From NCBI RefSeq assembly GCF_032878955.1, contig NZ_CP043839.1:4898001-4962000 (forward strand): DNA of 64,000 nt. The letters are read 5' to 3'. Positions 25,268 through 34,903 of this stretch are shown one piece after another. Within the stretch, counting starts at the first letter, position 1. The number at the start of each line of letters is the position of its first letter. The notes beneath the pieces were generated by a model. The model made no database searches. It saw only the letters and a program-made list of their open reading frames with translations, and was not told the origin of the DNA. This DNA comes from Butyricimonas paravirosa. Its GTDB lineage: Bacteria > Bacteroidota > Bacteroidia > Bacteroidales > Marinifilaceae. The translations under genes and the position numbers were made by a program.

Positions 25268-26812
25268 ATGAAAATTGAGAATGGTAAGAGAATAGCCAAA
25301 AATACATTAATGTTGTATTTTAGAATGTTAATAACAATGGGAGTAACTCTTTATATTTCTCGTGTAGTATTAAATACGTTAGGTGCTGAAGATTATGGAA
25401 TTTATAATGTGGTCGGTGGAGTTGTAGCTATGCTTGCTTTTTTTAATAATTCTTTATCGATAGCAACTCAACGTTTTTTTAATGTAGAAATGGCGTGTGG
25501 TGATATTGAAAGTTTAAATAAAGTATTTTCGACTTCAGTATTCAGTTATTTTATTATTGTTGTGATTATTTTGGTTATTGCGGAAACGGTAGGATTGTGG
25601 TTTGTAAAAACTCAATTAACGATACCTGTAGATAGAATAGATGCTGCTATATGGGTTTATCAATTTTCGATATTTACATTTATAATAAATATTTTAAGTA
25701 CTCCTTATAATGCTGCTATTATTGCTCATGAACAAATGAGTATATTTGCATATATTTCAATAATAGAAGTTTTGTTGAAATTATTTACAGCTTTTCTTTT
25801 AATCTATGTAATGGTAGACAAATTGATATTGTATGCATTTCTGTTGTTATTAATATCTTTTCTAATTCGTTGTTTATATGTGATTTATTGTAGATCCCAT
25901 TTTGAGGAATGTAAATTTCATTTTGTAAAGGATAAAAGGTTATTGAATAAAATTTTTTCATTTTCAGGTTGGATGCTTACGGGAACGCTGGCTAGTGCTT
26001 TAAATACTCAAGGAATAAATGTATTGTTAAATATTTTTTTTGGTCCGATTTGTAATGCTGCAAGAGGGATTGCTTATCAATTACAAGGTGCAATATTAGC
26101 TTTTATTCAAAATTTTATGACAGCTGTTCAACCACAAATTATGAAGTTGTATTCCAAGGGTAACATTGTTGACATGACACATTTAGTGTATGGTGCAACT
26201 AAATATTCTTTTTTTCTACTTTTATTATTAGCACTCCCCGTGTTAGCAAATACCAAATTTGTTTTACAAATTTGGTTACATGATGTTCCTGATAATACAT
26301 TGATATTTACAAGGTTAATAATAATAGATTCATTGATTAATATATTATTTATTCCGTTGGGAACAATAACTCAAGCGAGTGGAAGAATAAAATTTTACCA
26401 AATAGTGGTTAGTCTTTGTTTTATTTCGGTTTTTATTTTTTCTTTTGTGGCTTTTGTATTGGGTTATCCTTCATATTATGCTTTTCTTATAAGTATATTT
26501 GTAAATGTACTTGGCCTCTTTTTTAGGTTGCTGATCTTACATAAATACTATGATTTTGATATTTTTATGTATATGAAGAATGTGTTAGTTCGAATTATTA
26601 TTGTTGGATTAGCTTGTATATTATTGTCATTTTTTATTCATTTTGCAATAAATTTCTATATTAAATTTGTAGACAAATGGAGTATTTTCTTTTCCTCTGT
26701 CTTTTTGAATTTATTGGTTGTGTTTTTTTGTTGTTGGATATTAGGATTTAGTTTAGATGAAAAGAGATTAATTAAATCCAAGATAAAGTTATTTATTAAA
26801 AATAGATTTTAA
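25268..26812 (+). CDS. Wzx-type polysaccharide flippase
   Basis: This 514-residue protein consists almost wholly of hydrophobic helices (about 12-14), with a family-typical start (ISRVVLNTLGAEDYGIYNVV) and SGWMLTGTLASALNTQGINV in the middle. Wzx flippases move lipid-linked repeat units across the inner membrane. From here to about 34.9 kb the genes are noticeably more AT-rich than the flanking genes. The next gene starts at the last base of this stop codon (TAATG). Confidence 0.9.
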   Translation: MKIENGKRIAKNTLMLYFRMLITMGVTLYISRVVLNTLGAEDYGIYNVVGGVVAMLAFFNNSLSIATQRFFNVEMACGDIESLNKVFSTSVFSYFIIVVIILVIAETVGLWFVKTQLTIPVDRIDAAIWVYQFSIFTFIINILSTPYNAAIIAHEQMSIFAYISIIEVLLKLFTAFLLIYVMVDKLILYAFLLLLISFLIRCLYVIYCRSHFEECKFHFVKDKRLLNKIFSFSGWMLTGTLASALNTQGINVLLNIFFGPICNAARGIAYQLQGAILAFIQNFMTAVQPQIMKLYSKGNIVDMTHLVYGATKYSFFLLLLLALPVLANTKFVLQIWLHDVPDNTLIFTRLIIIDSLINILFIPLGTITQASGRIKFYQIVVSLCFISVFIFSFVAFVLGYPSYYAFLISIFVNVLGLFFRLLILHKYYDFDIFMYMKNVLVRIIIVGLACILLSFFIHFAINFYIKFVDKWSIFFSSVFLNLLVVFFCCWILGFSLDEKRLIKSKIKLFIKNRF

Positions 26813-27990
26813 TGCTTACTATAAAATCACCTTTGTGTACAATTGTGGAAGGTAATTCTAAAATTGAAGTTACAATAAAAGAGGATCAAACTGAAAAAAA
26901 ATTATGGTATATTGTTGACAATAGAATGCAGGATTACTTAACCTATAATCTTGCAGATGCTTATATCGTAGGAATTTTAATTTATGCAATGAGTAAAAAG
27001 CATAAGATTATTAGCGAAATACCTATTAGTGAATCTCTTTATTTTTCTTTGGTAAAGTATTTAATTCCATTTTTAACTCATATTAATAATGGATTATTTT
27101 TTATAGAGATAGAAGCTCCGCTTTTTGCAGGTAAATATGATTCTAAGTATGTTGGGACGGGTATTTCATGTGGAGTTGATTCATTGAGTACAATTGTATA
27201 TCATGGTGTTAACGAGTTGTGTCCTAATTATAAAATAGATACGCTTACATTATTGAATACAGGATATTATGGAATAGAAGATAATAGTTCAAGGCTTTAT
27301 AATAAATACGTAAAACAATCAGAGGATTTCTCTTTAAATAATGGTTATCATTTTCTTACTGTTGATTCAAATATTGCGTCATTAACTAAGTATAAATTTC
27401 TTACGGCTCATACCTTTTTAACTTGTTCTTGCATACTCCTTTTTCAGAAATATTTTAAACGTTACTATTATGCATCTGGATATTCTGTGTATAATTTTGA
27501 GGCAAATTTTGATGACTCTGCTTATTATGATATTTTTCTATTGAAATGTATTTCAACAAATAATATTGAATTTATTTCTTCTTGCACAACAATGAAAAGA
27601 ATAGAAAAAATTAGTATGTTGATACAAAAACCACAAATTTGTGATTCTTTATATGTTTGTACATCAGGTAATCCTCCATATAATTGTGGTAAATGTGAAA
27701 AATGTGTACGGACTTTGTTGGCATTTGACTCTTTAGGTAAGATTGATTGTTTACCTAAAACATTTGATAAAAGTATGTATTTAAAGAATCGAGTTTATTA
27801 TATTGCATTTATGTTACGTTCTAGGAGAAATCAAATTTTTTATAAAGAAATTTATCAAAATTTTAAGTGTAATCACATAAGAATACCTGTTTTTGCCTAT
27901 TTTTTACACAAACCTTTTCGATTTGAACTTATTGTATTTAAAGCTAAATTGGTTAAAAGTCGTATCGTGCGGTATTTTTTGCATAGATAA
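26812..27990 (+). CDS. QueC-like PP-loop ATPase of unknown role in the capsule locus
   Basis: The 392-residue protein contains a PP-loop nucleotide-binding motif (GTGISCGVDSLSTIV near residue 120) resembling the SGGxDS of ATP pyrophosphatases. A C-terminal Cys cluster (CTSGNPPYNCGKCEKCVRTL) resembles the zinc site of QueC, the 7-cyano-7-deazaguanine synthase. The rest is not clearly QueC. PP-loop enzymes activate a carbonyl with ATP before adding nitrogen or sulfur, so sugar or amino-acid modification of the polysaccharide is possible. It sits directly before an F420-hydrogenase-beta-like gene and a pyruvyl transferase gene. Exact function unknown. Confidence 0.6.
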   Translation: MLTIKSPLCTIVEGNSKIEVTIKEDQTEKKLWYIVDNRMQDYLTYNLADAYIVGILIYAMSKKHKIISEIPISESLYFSLVKYLIPFLTHINNGLFFIEIEAPLFAGKYDSKYVGTGISCGVDSLSTIVYHGVNELCPNYKIDTLTLLNTGYYGIEDNSSRLYNKYVKQSEDFSLNNGYHFLTVDSNIASLTKYKFLTAHTFLTCSCILLFQKYFKRYYYASGYSVYNFEANFDDSAYYDIFLLKCISTNNIEFISSCTTMKRIEKISMLIQKPQICDSLYVCTSGNPPYNCGKCEKCVRTLLAFDSLGKIDCLPKTFDKSMYLKNRVYYIAFMLRSRRNQIFYKEIYQNFKCNHIRIPVFAYFLHKPFRFELIVFKAKLVKSRIVRYFLHR

Positions 27991-27993
27991 CTC

Positions 27994-29283
27994 ATGAATA
28001 GAAAAACAATAAAAGACATTGTAGGTAGCAATTTGTGTACAGGGTGTGGAGCTTGTACGACAGTGTGTTGTAAAAGTTGTATATCTATAGAGAAAACCAA
28101 TATTGGAAGATTGTATGCCAAAATAAATGATAATTTATGCATAAAATGTGGGCAATGTTTTAGAGTTTGTCCAAATTTTAATGAGAAACTTCCATATAAT
28201 CAATCGGATCTTTTTTTGGGGACGGTTATAGATACTTATATAGGGAAATCCTTGAATAAGGTTGTATATAATAATTCTCAAAGTGGCGGACTTGTTACGG
28301 AAATATTATGGTTTTTATTTGAAACCCAAAAAATAGATGCTGCAATTGTATGTAAAATGGATGTTGGTAAAATTACGAAAGCTTCTGCTTATGTTGTAGA
28401 AAAGAAAGAACAATTGCTCGATTTTCAAGGAAGTTGTTATATACCAGTAGATGTGTTGTCAATCTTGAATACTATTTCGATATATAAAAGTGTTGCAATT
28501 GTTGGTACTGGGTGTCATATTGATGGACTTATTTCTTTACAGACTAATGGTTTTTATGTAAATATAAAATATAAGATCGGTTTGATTTGTGATAAAGTGC
28601 TTTCTAGTACAATATGTGATGTTCTACTTTATGACAAAAAAGGTCTTAAATTAGATAAGAAAATATTCTTTAGAAAAAAAAATATCATGGTTAATGGGAA
28701 ATTTTATTCTTATAAAGATGCTCCCATTGTGATACAATATGAAAATGGGACACAAACAGTTGTTCCTGCAATTCAACGACATATAATGAAAGATTTTTTG
28801 ACATCTCCAAGGTGTTATTTATGTCATAATAAATTGAATTTGTTAGCGGATTTAGTGTGTGGTGATCCTTGGGGAATGAAAGGGGCCGATCTTCAATATG
28901 GAGAGTCTTTAGTTATGGTTCGTTCTGATGTAGGGAAAAGAATAATACAAGAAATGCAAGAAATGCAAAAAATTAATATACGATATAGTTCAATTGAGGA
29001 CGTGATTCGTGGGCAGGCAATTACTAGAAAAGAAAGACAAACAAAAGACGTTTTATACATATATAGGAAAAAAGGTTGGAATATTCCTGTTTATATGCAG
29101 AGATTACTTTCTTTAAAAAGTCAGACTCAAGATGTAAAATTAAAGCGGATAATAAGAAATTATTTGTTACTTGAAAGACATTCTTCTTTTTATATTATAA
29201 GGGTGTTACAATTGAAATTATTGGTATATCTACTGAAGCAGAAATGTGTATTATTTATTAAATTAATTTGTAAATTGAAATGA
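27994..29283 (+). CDS. Coenzyme F420 hydrogenase/dehydrogenase beta-subunit family protein
   Basis: The N-terminus carries two 4Fe-4S motifs (CTGCGACTTVCCKSC and CIKCGQCFRVCPNF). The central and C-terminal part matches the FrhB-like flavin/iron-sulfur fold (SQSGGLVTEILWFL; GTGCHIDGL; CYLCHNKLNLLADLVCGDPWG). Members in polysaccharide loci of Bacteria, which lack F420, are thought to be redox enzymes acting on sugars or their substituents, but the reaction is not established. It overlaps the pyruvyl transferase gene by 4 bases (ATGA at 29280). Confidence 0.87.
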   Translation: MNRKTIKDIVGSNLCTGCGACTTVCCKSCISIEKTNIGRLYAKINDNLCIKCGQCFRVCPNFNEKLPYNQSDLFLGTVIDTYIGKSLNKVVYNNSQSGGLVTEILWFLFETQKIDAAIVCKMDVGKITKASAYVVEKKEQLLDFQGSCYIPVDVLSILNTISIYKSVAIVGTGCHIDGLISLQTNGFYVNIKYKIGLICDKVLSSTICDVLLYDKKGLKLDKKIFFRKKNIMVNGKFYSYKDAPIVIQYENGTQTVVPAIQRHIMKDFLTSPRCYLCHNKLNLLADLVCGDPWGMKGADLQYGESLVMVRSDVGKRIIQEMQEMQKINIRYSSIEDVIRGQAITRKERQTKDVLYIYRKKGWNIPVYMQRLLSLKSQTQDVKLKRIIRNYLLLERHSSFYIIRVLQLKLLVYLLKQKCVLFIKLICKLK

Positions 29284-30422
29284 GAATTCAGATAGATGGA
29301 ACTGGGGTAATTAATAAAGGAGCTGAGTTAATGCTTTATGCTATTGTAAATGAGGTAATTCAAAAATTACCTGATGTTGATTTATTGTATAATGGAATTG
29401 GGAAGGTTCCTAGTTTTTTTAATGGGAAGGTGAAAAAAAGAAATGGAATAGGGTGGGGTGAGTTTTTAGAGCCTTTTCATGTCCAGAGTATATTGCGTCG
29501 AATTAATTTTTCATATAATATTTTTTCTCTTCGTTATGCATTATCAGGAATCGATGTCGTTATTGATGCAGGTGGATTTCAATTTTCAGATCAATTTTTT
29601 ATCACTAATACTGATTTAAAACAACTTGAGAGATATTATTCGAGGTTAAAGAAAAATGGAACTAAAATAATCTTACTTCCTCAAGCCTATGGACCTTTTA
29701 AAACGGATATTGGTAAGAAAATAGCAGCTATTTTGAATACTTATGTTGATGTTATTTTTGTGAGAGATAAAGTGTCTTTAAATTATTTGAAAGAAGTTCA
29801 AATTGATTATGATAAAATAGTATTGTTTCCTGATTTTACAGCATTAGTATCCAGTGTGCTCCCTGAGAAATATGCTTATTTGCAAGGAGCTGTAGGAGTA
29901 ATACCAAATTATCAAATGATAAAGAAAACTTCGACACATGCAAATGATTATATCCATTTTCTGTGTAGTATAATAGAACATGTTAAAGCAAAGGGATATA
30001 ATGTATTTATGTTAAATCACGAGGGTGAATTGGATTTGAGTTTATGTAATGATGTGAACTCTTTACTTGATTCAAAAATAGAAATAGTAACAGGATTAAA
30101 TGCATTAGAAATTAAAGGTGTTATTTCTCAGTGTTATTTCCTAATTAGTTCACGTTATCATGGGATCGTGAATGCTTTAAATACTGGGGTCCCTTGCGTT
30201 GCTACAAGTTGGAGTCATAAATATAAAGAATTGTTTGGTGATTTTGGTTTGACAAGTAAATTAATAAATGTTGATCAAGGTAAAAATGCTCTATCAACGA
30301 TCGATTCTTTACTTTTGATGGAAGAGAATCAGCTTGTTCGTGAGCAATTAAAAGAAGCACATGAATGTATTATCTCAAAAAATATTGCAATGTGGGAAAT
30401 TGTTTGGAATAAAATTTTGTAA
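29280..30422 (+). CDS. Polysaccharide pyruvyl transferase family protein
   Basis: This 380-residue protein begins MRIQIDGTGVINKGAELML and contains DVVIDAGGFQFSD, ILLPQAYGPF, VFVRDKVSLNYL and SSRYHGIVNALNTGVPCVA, all typical of the pyruvyl transferase (CsaB/WcaK-like) family. These enzymes move pyruvate from PEP onto sugars as ketals. It is translationally coupled to the F420-hydrogenase-beta-like gene, a pairing frequent in capsule loci. A pyruvylated repeat unit is a reasonable prediction. Confidence 0.88.
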   Translation: MRIQIDGTGVINKGAELMLYAIVNEVIQKLPDVDLLYNGIGKVPSFFNGKVKKRNGIGWGEFLEPFHVQSILRRINFSYNIFSLRYALSGIDVVIDAGGFQFSDQFFITNTDLKQLERYYSRLKKNGTKIILLPQAYGPFKTDIGKKIAAILNTYVDVIFVRDKVSLNYLKEVQIDYDKIVLFPDFTALVSSVLPEKYAYLQGAVGVIPNYQMIKKTSTHANDYIHFLCSIIEHVKAKGYNVFMLNHEGELDLSLCNDVNSLLDSKIEIVTGLNALEIKGVISQCYFLISSRYHGIVNALNTGVPCVATSWSHKYKELFGDFGLTSKLINVDQGKNALSTIDSLLLMEENQLVREQLKEAHECIISKNIAMWEIVWNKIL

Positions 30423-30443
30423 TGTTTTTATGTGTAGATATAT

Positions 30444-31574
30444 ATGTTTTTGACATATTTTATATATATTTTTTTGATTTTATTTATGACCTATTGGGCT
30501 AGGCGAAGTTTGATCTCTTTTCAAGCTAATGCATCTGTTCCCATCATTAAATTAGACATATGGCTATCTATAATGTTATTTTCGATAATTATAGGTTGTC
30601 GATATATGGTAGGTGTAGATTATAAAGGATATTTAGAAGATTATAGAAGTGGTATTGATGGTTATGCTATAAGAAATTATGAACTTGCTTTTAAATGTAT
30701 TGTTACTTTTTTGTTGAAAATAGATGCCCATTATATTTATTTTTTTATAATATCTGCATTTGTACAAATTTATTTTTTTTATAAGTCTTTTGATCGTAAG
30801 ATTTATTATTTGTTACCATGGGCTGTTCCCATTTTTTTAATGACAGAATTAGGTTCATTAGAAAATGGGATACGACATTTTACTGCATTAATGATATTCT
30901 TCTATTCATTAAAATATATTAGAGACTCTTTATTTGGACGTTATGTACTAACGATTGGCTTTGCTTCTTTATTTCACTTAAGTGTATTGGTGTGTCTACC
31001 TTTGTACTGGCTTTTGCGTTGTAAAATTTTTAAAAGTATTGGAATACAATTATTTGGAATAATGATTTCAATATTTGTTTCTGAAAGAATTGTAACTTGG
31101 ATTAATGATTATTTTGGAGGAATTATTTTTTTGTTAGGTTATGATGGATATCTGTCTGAATTGAATAAAGAAGGAGAAGGAGGATTAGGGTTTTATGTAA
31201 GTTGGTTTATAAATATTTTGATAATATTTTTATTTCCTCAATTATATAAAAAATATAAGCATGATGGTTTTATTGTGTATTGGAATCTTTTTTATATAGG
31301 TTTACTATTGAAACCTGCAACGGATTTTATTTTAGTACTAGGGCGTATAAATTGGTATTTTTATAAGATAAGATTTTTGATATTTGCATTTGTTCTACAC
31401 TATTTATATTGTAAATGTAAGGAAAATGATTTTTTTTACTTTCTATTTTTTATGTTCTTATTAAGTATAATAATCTTTTTTTTATATGAAGTATATGTTG
31501 GTGCTAATCAAATGTCTCCATTCTATTTTTTTTGGCAAGAAACGGAATATGTTCCAGTACATAAATATAATTAA
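30444..31574 (+). CDS. EpsG-family / Wzy-like polysaccharide polymerase
   Basis: This 376-residue multi-spanning membrane protein has EpsG family character: YWARRSLISF near the start, GCRYMVGVDYKGYLEDYRSG, ENGIRHFTALMIFFYSLKYI and FASLFHLSVLVCLPLYWL. It is the only polymerase candidate in the locus and would join repeat units after flipping. Sequence divergence of Wzy proteins prevents naming the linkage. Confidence 0.82.
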   Translation: MFLTYFIYIFLILFMTYWARRSLISFQANASVPIIKLDIWLSIMLFSIIIGCRYMVGVDYKGYLEDYRSGIDGYAIRNYELAFKCIVTFLLKIDAHYIYFFIISAFVQIYFFYKSFDRKIYYLLPWAVPIFLMTELGSLENGIRHFTALMIFFYSLKYIRDSLFGRYVLTIGFASLFHLSVLVCLPLYWLLRCKIFKSIGIQLFGIMISIFVSERIVTWINDYFGGIIFLLGYDGYLSELNKEGEGGLGFYVSWFINILIIFLFPQLYKKYKHDGFIVYWNLFYIGLLLKPATDFILVLGRINWYFYKIRFLIFAFVLHYLYCKCKENDFFYFLFFMFLLSIIIFFLYEVYVGANQMSPFYFFWQETEYVPVHKYN

Positions 31575-31586
31575 AATGTAATCAAA

Positions 31587-32861
31587 ATGGAAATTAAAAT
31601 TGCTGTAATTGGATTAGGTTATGTAGGACTTCCTTTAGCTAGACTATTTTCTACTAAATACCGGACGATAGGGTTTGATATGAATCAACAGCGGGTTAAT
31701 GAATTAAATGAAGGGATTGATTCGACATTCGAAATTTCTACACAATTATTACATGATGCTTTAAGGTCAGGCTTTAAATGTACAACTTCTTTGGAAGATA
31801 TACGTGATTGTAATTTTTATGTAGTAGCAGTTCCCACGCCTGTAGATAGTAATAATAGGCCTGATTTGTCTCCTTTAATAAATGCTAGTAAGACTATAGC
31901 TAAAGTGATATCGAAAGGAAATATTGTGGTTTATGAATCTACAGTTTATCCAGGAGTCACAGAAGAAGAGTGTTTACCTGTGATAGAAAAAATGTCTCAA
32001 TTGAAATTTAATGTTGATTTTTTTGCAGGTTATTCTCCAGAGCGTATTAATCCTGGAGATAAAGAACATACAGTTGAAAAAATAAGAAAGGTAACTTCCG
32101 GCTCTACGGTAGAGATTGCATCCATTATAGATGAGGTATATAATTCTGTTTTACTTAATGGAACATATAAGGCATCCTCAATTAAAGTTGCAGAAGCATC
32201 TAAAATTATTGAAAATGCACAAAGAGATGTAAATATTGCTTTTATGAATGAGTTAGCGAAAATATTCAATGCAATGGGGATTGATACTAATGAAGTGATA
32301 GAAGCTGCATCATCAAAATGGAATTTTATAAAATTAAAACCAGGACTTGTTGGAGGACATTGTATAAGTGTGGATCCTTATTATTTAATCCAGAAAGCAC
32401 AAGTATATGGGGTATTACCTAGGGTCATGTCAGCAGCTCGACGATTAAATGATGGAATGGGAGATTATGTTGCAAACCAAGTAATTAAAATAATGAATAA
32501 AAAAGGATGTATGGTAAAAGATGCAAGAATTTTGTTACTTGGCTTTGCTTTTAAAGAAAATTGTCCCGATATTCGTAATACTAAGGTTATTGATATTTAT
32601 ACAACATTGAGAGAATATTCTGCTAATGTTGTAATTTATGATCCTTGGGTTGATCCTTCTTATATTCGGCAAGAATATGGAATATCTTTGATAAAAGATG
32701 GCAAACAGATTCTTACTCAACTATTTGATACGATTGTTTTATGTGTTGCTCATGATGAGTTTAAACAAATTAATTGGCGAGATTTGTTGAGTTCGGATAA
32801 TGGTGTTATCTATGATGTTAAAGGTGTTTTGTCGTTAACACAAATTGATGGAAGATTATAA
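31587..32861 (+). CDS. Nucleotide sugar dehydrogenase (TviB/WbpA-like)
   Basis: This is the second UDP-sugar 6-dehydrogenase in the locus (424 residues): VIGLGYVGLPLARLFS, YESTVYPGVTEEECLPV, the catalytic-cysteine motif GLVGGHCISVDPYYL and GFAFKENCPDIRNTKV. The TviB-like N-terminus (RVNELNEGIDSTFEI) suggests UDP-GlcNAc or UDP-GalNAc as substrate, giving a HexNAcA. No dedicated C4-epimerase partner (TviC) is adjacent. With wecC, two different uronic acid precursors are predicted. Confidence 0.9.
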   Translation: MEIKIAVIGLGYVGLPLARLFSTKYRTIGFDMNQQRVNELNEGIDSTFEISTQLLHDALRSGFKCTTSLEDIRDCNFYVVAVPTPVDSNNRPDLSPLINASKTIAKVISKGNIVVYESTVYPGVTEEECLPVIEKMSQLKFNVDFFAGYSPERINPGDKEHTVEKIRKVTSGSTVEIASIIDEVYNSVLLNGTYKASSIKVAEASKIIENAQRDVNIAFMNELAKIFNAMGIDTNEVIEAASSKWNFIKLKPGLVGGHCISVDPYYLIQKAQVYGVLPRVMSAARRLNDGMGDYVANQVIKIMNKKGCMVKDARILLLGFAFKENCPDIRNTKVIDIYTTLREYSANVVIYDPWVDPSYIRQEYGISLIKDGKQILTQLFDTIVLCVAHDEFKQINWRDLLSSDNGVIYDVKGVLSLTQIDGRL

Positions 32862-32871
32862 CTGATTGTAT

Positions 32872-33780
32872 ATGCTTTTTTCTGTTATTATTCCACATAA
32901 AGATTGTATCGCTTTATTATATCGAGCTGTAGATTCAATACCTGATAGTTTAGATATTCAAATTTTAATAATTGATAATAGTATTTCTCCAATACCTTCT
33001 GATTTATTTAAACGTAATAGGAAGAATGTAGAGATTTTTTATTCTGATCCTCAGTTAGGTGCTGGGGGGGCGAGAAATACTGGATTAAGATATGCGAAAG
33101 GTAAATGGTTGCTTTTTTTAGATGCAGATGATTATTATATAAACAATGCATTCCAGTTGTTTTTTGCTGAGGCAGATTCTTCTGAAGAGATTATATATTT
33201 TAAAATGAATAGTTGTTACTCAGATTCTGGTTTACCTGCAAATCGAGATGTGTTATTTAATAATTTGATTGATTTTTATTTGAAAGAGAAAAACACTTCA
33301 GAAGAAATTGTAAGGTACAAATTTGTTTCTCCCTGTGCTAAAATGGTTTCTCGCGAATTGATCCAAAGAAAAGAAATAAAATTCGATGAGGTTATTGCAA
33401 GTAATGATGTTATGTTCTCTCTTTATTCGGGATATTATGCTTTTAGTATTAAATGTGTAGATAACGTTGTTTATTGTGCTACTGTAACTAAAGGGAGTTT
33501 AACAAATAGATTGACTTTACAGACGTTAAAAGCAAGATATGAAGTCGTTTTGCGTTATAATGAATTTTTAAGATTACATCACAAACATAGATATCAAGGA
33601 TCTGTGATGTATTATCTTTTAGAAGCTAGAAAATATGGGATTCGTGTCTGTGTAAATTTTGTTAAATTATGCTTGTACTATAGGAATAATCCATTTATAG
33701 GAATGACGAATTGGTTTGGGACGTATGTAAATTTAAGAAAGTCAATGAAAAAGGATAAAGCATATATTACAAAAAAATAA
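32872..33780 (+). CDS. Glycosyltransferase family 2
   Basis: The N-terminal GT-A fold shows FSVIIPHKDCIALLYRAVDS, GAGGARNTGLRYAKGKW and the DxD-type metal site FLDADDYY, as in inverting GT2 enzymes. The roughly 300-residue length is typical. ATG at 32872 (MLFSVIIPH) is preferred to an in-frame TTG six bases earlier. It would add one sugar of the repeat unit on the cytoplasmic face. Confidence 0.9.
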   Translation: MLFSVIIPHKDCIALLYRAVDSIPDSLDIQILIIDNSISPIPSDLFKRNRKNVEIFYSDPQLGAGGARNTGLRYAKGKWLLFLDADDYYINNAFQLFFAEADSSEEIIYFKMNSCYSDSGLPANRDVLFNNLIDFYLKEKNTSEEIVRYKFVSPCAKMVSRELIQRKEIKFDEVIASNDVMFSLYSGYYAFSIKCVDNVVYCATVTKGSLTNRLTLQTLKARYEVVLRYNEFLRLHHKHRYQGSVMYYLLEARKYGIRVCVNFVKLCLYYRNNPFIGMTNWFGTYVNLRKSMKKDKAYITKK

Positions 33781-33837
33781 TTATTTTTTAGATTGTAAAA
33801 TTTGTTTTATGAGTTGTTTAAAAATAATTGTAGAATT

Positions 33838-34899
33838 GTGAAAATTGCAATAATATCTTCTGCGCACCCGGAAAAATGTCCTTACATTAAATACTATACG
33901 GATGTATTGGAACGATTAAACTTAAATTTTGATTTATTATCTTGGAATCGTGATGGTTTCTATAAAAGTTTCATGAAAAATAATTATTATTGGTTTAATT
34001 ACAGGTCGTTAGAAACTAAAAATAATCTCTTGAAACTTTTTGATTATTACAAATTTTCAAAGTTTGTATCTAATAATATAAAAGATACAGATTATGATAT
34101 TTTGATTTTATATGATACTGCCAGTGTCGTTTTTTTATGGCCATTATTATGTAAAAAGTTTAAAAAAAAATATATATATGATATTCGAGATTATTCTCCA
34201 ATTATTCCTTGCATTCGAATGTTTATGCATAAGATAATTGTAAATTCAAAATTTACTGTTATATCTTCTCCAGGTTATAAAAAGTGGTTACCTCGGAATT
34301 ATGAATATATTATAGGCCATAATTTGAGAAGAAAACTATTAAATATACCAATGATAATTCCATGTTTTTTTTCTAATAAGGTGATAAAAATACTAACTAT
34401 AGGACAAATTCGTAATTTTTCCCCTAATGCATCTTTAGTTGAAGCAGTTGGGAATAAATCTAATATTTTACTGGAATTTGTTGGATATGGAAATGAGTAT
34501 GAAAATTTAAAAAAATATTCAAAAAAATTTCATAATATACTTTTTACAGGTCGTTATAAAAAAGATGAGGAAGCTGATATTGTGAAAAATGTAGATTTTA
34601 TCAACATCCTTTTACCGGATACTTTATCATTTAATACTCCTTTGAGTAATCGTTTTTATCTTTCTTTAATTTATAGGAAACCTATGATTGTGAATGAGGA
34701 AAGTATACAAGCGAAATATGTATTGAAATATAAGCTTGGAATTGTAATTAAAAAAGGCGATAATATATACGAAAAAATATGTGAGTATGTAAAAACTTTT
34801 GACCAAAATATTTTTTTATGGGGGTGTGATACATTATTAAAAGAAATAAAGGTGGATATTGATGAATTTGAACGAGTATTAATTGATGCTTTAATTTGA
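33838..34899 (+). CDS. Probable GT4-like glycosyltransferase
   Basis: No ATG is available. GTG at 33838 gives the start KIAIISSAHPEKCPYI, matching the first beta strand of a GT-B glycosyltransferase; TTG at 33802 would add 12 unconvincing residues. The middle contains YIYDIRDYSP, and the C-terminal half contains KILTIGQIRNFSPNASLVEA, LEFVGYG and RFYLSLIYRKPMIV, consistent with a group-1/GT4 nucleotide-binding half. Conservation is weak, so the assignment is moderate. The gene is very AT-rich. Confidence 0.7.
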   Translation: MKIAIISSAHPEKCPYIKYYTDVLERLNLNFDLLSWNRDGFYKSFMKNNYYWFNYRSLETKNNLLKLFDYYKFSKFVSNNIKDTDYDILILYDTASVVFLWPLLCKKFKKKYIYDIRDYSPIIPCIRMFMHKIIVNSKFTVISSPGYKKWLPRNYEYIIGHNLRRKLLNIPMIIPCFFSNKVIKILTIGQIRNFSPNASLVEAVGNKSNILLEFVGYGNEYENLKKYSKKFHNILFTGRYKKDEEADIVKNVDFINILLPDTLSFNTPLSNRFYLSLIYRKPMIVNEESIQAKYVLKYKLGIVIKKGDNIYEKICEYVKTFDQNIFLWGCDTLLKEIKVDIDEFERVLIDALI

Positions 34900-34903
34900 A
34901 TAT

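Noticed and set aside
25268..25290. AT-rich repeat copy at the flippase start (AAAATTGAGAATGG)
   Set aside because: It resembles the ATTGAAAATTG words but is a single degenerate match in an AT-rich gene, so chance is likely.
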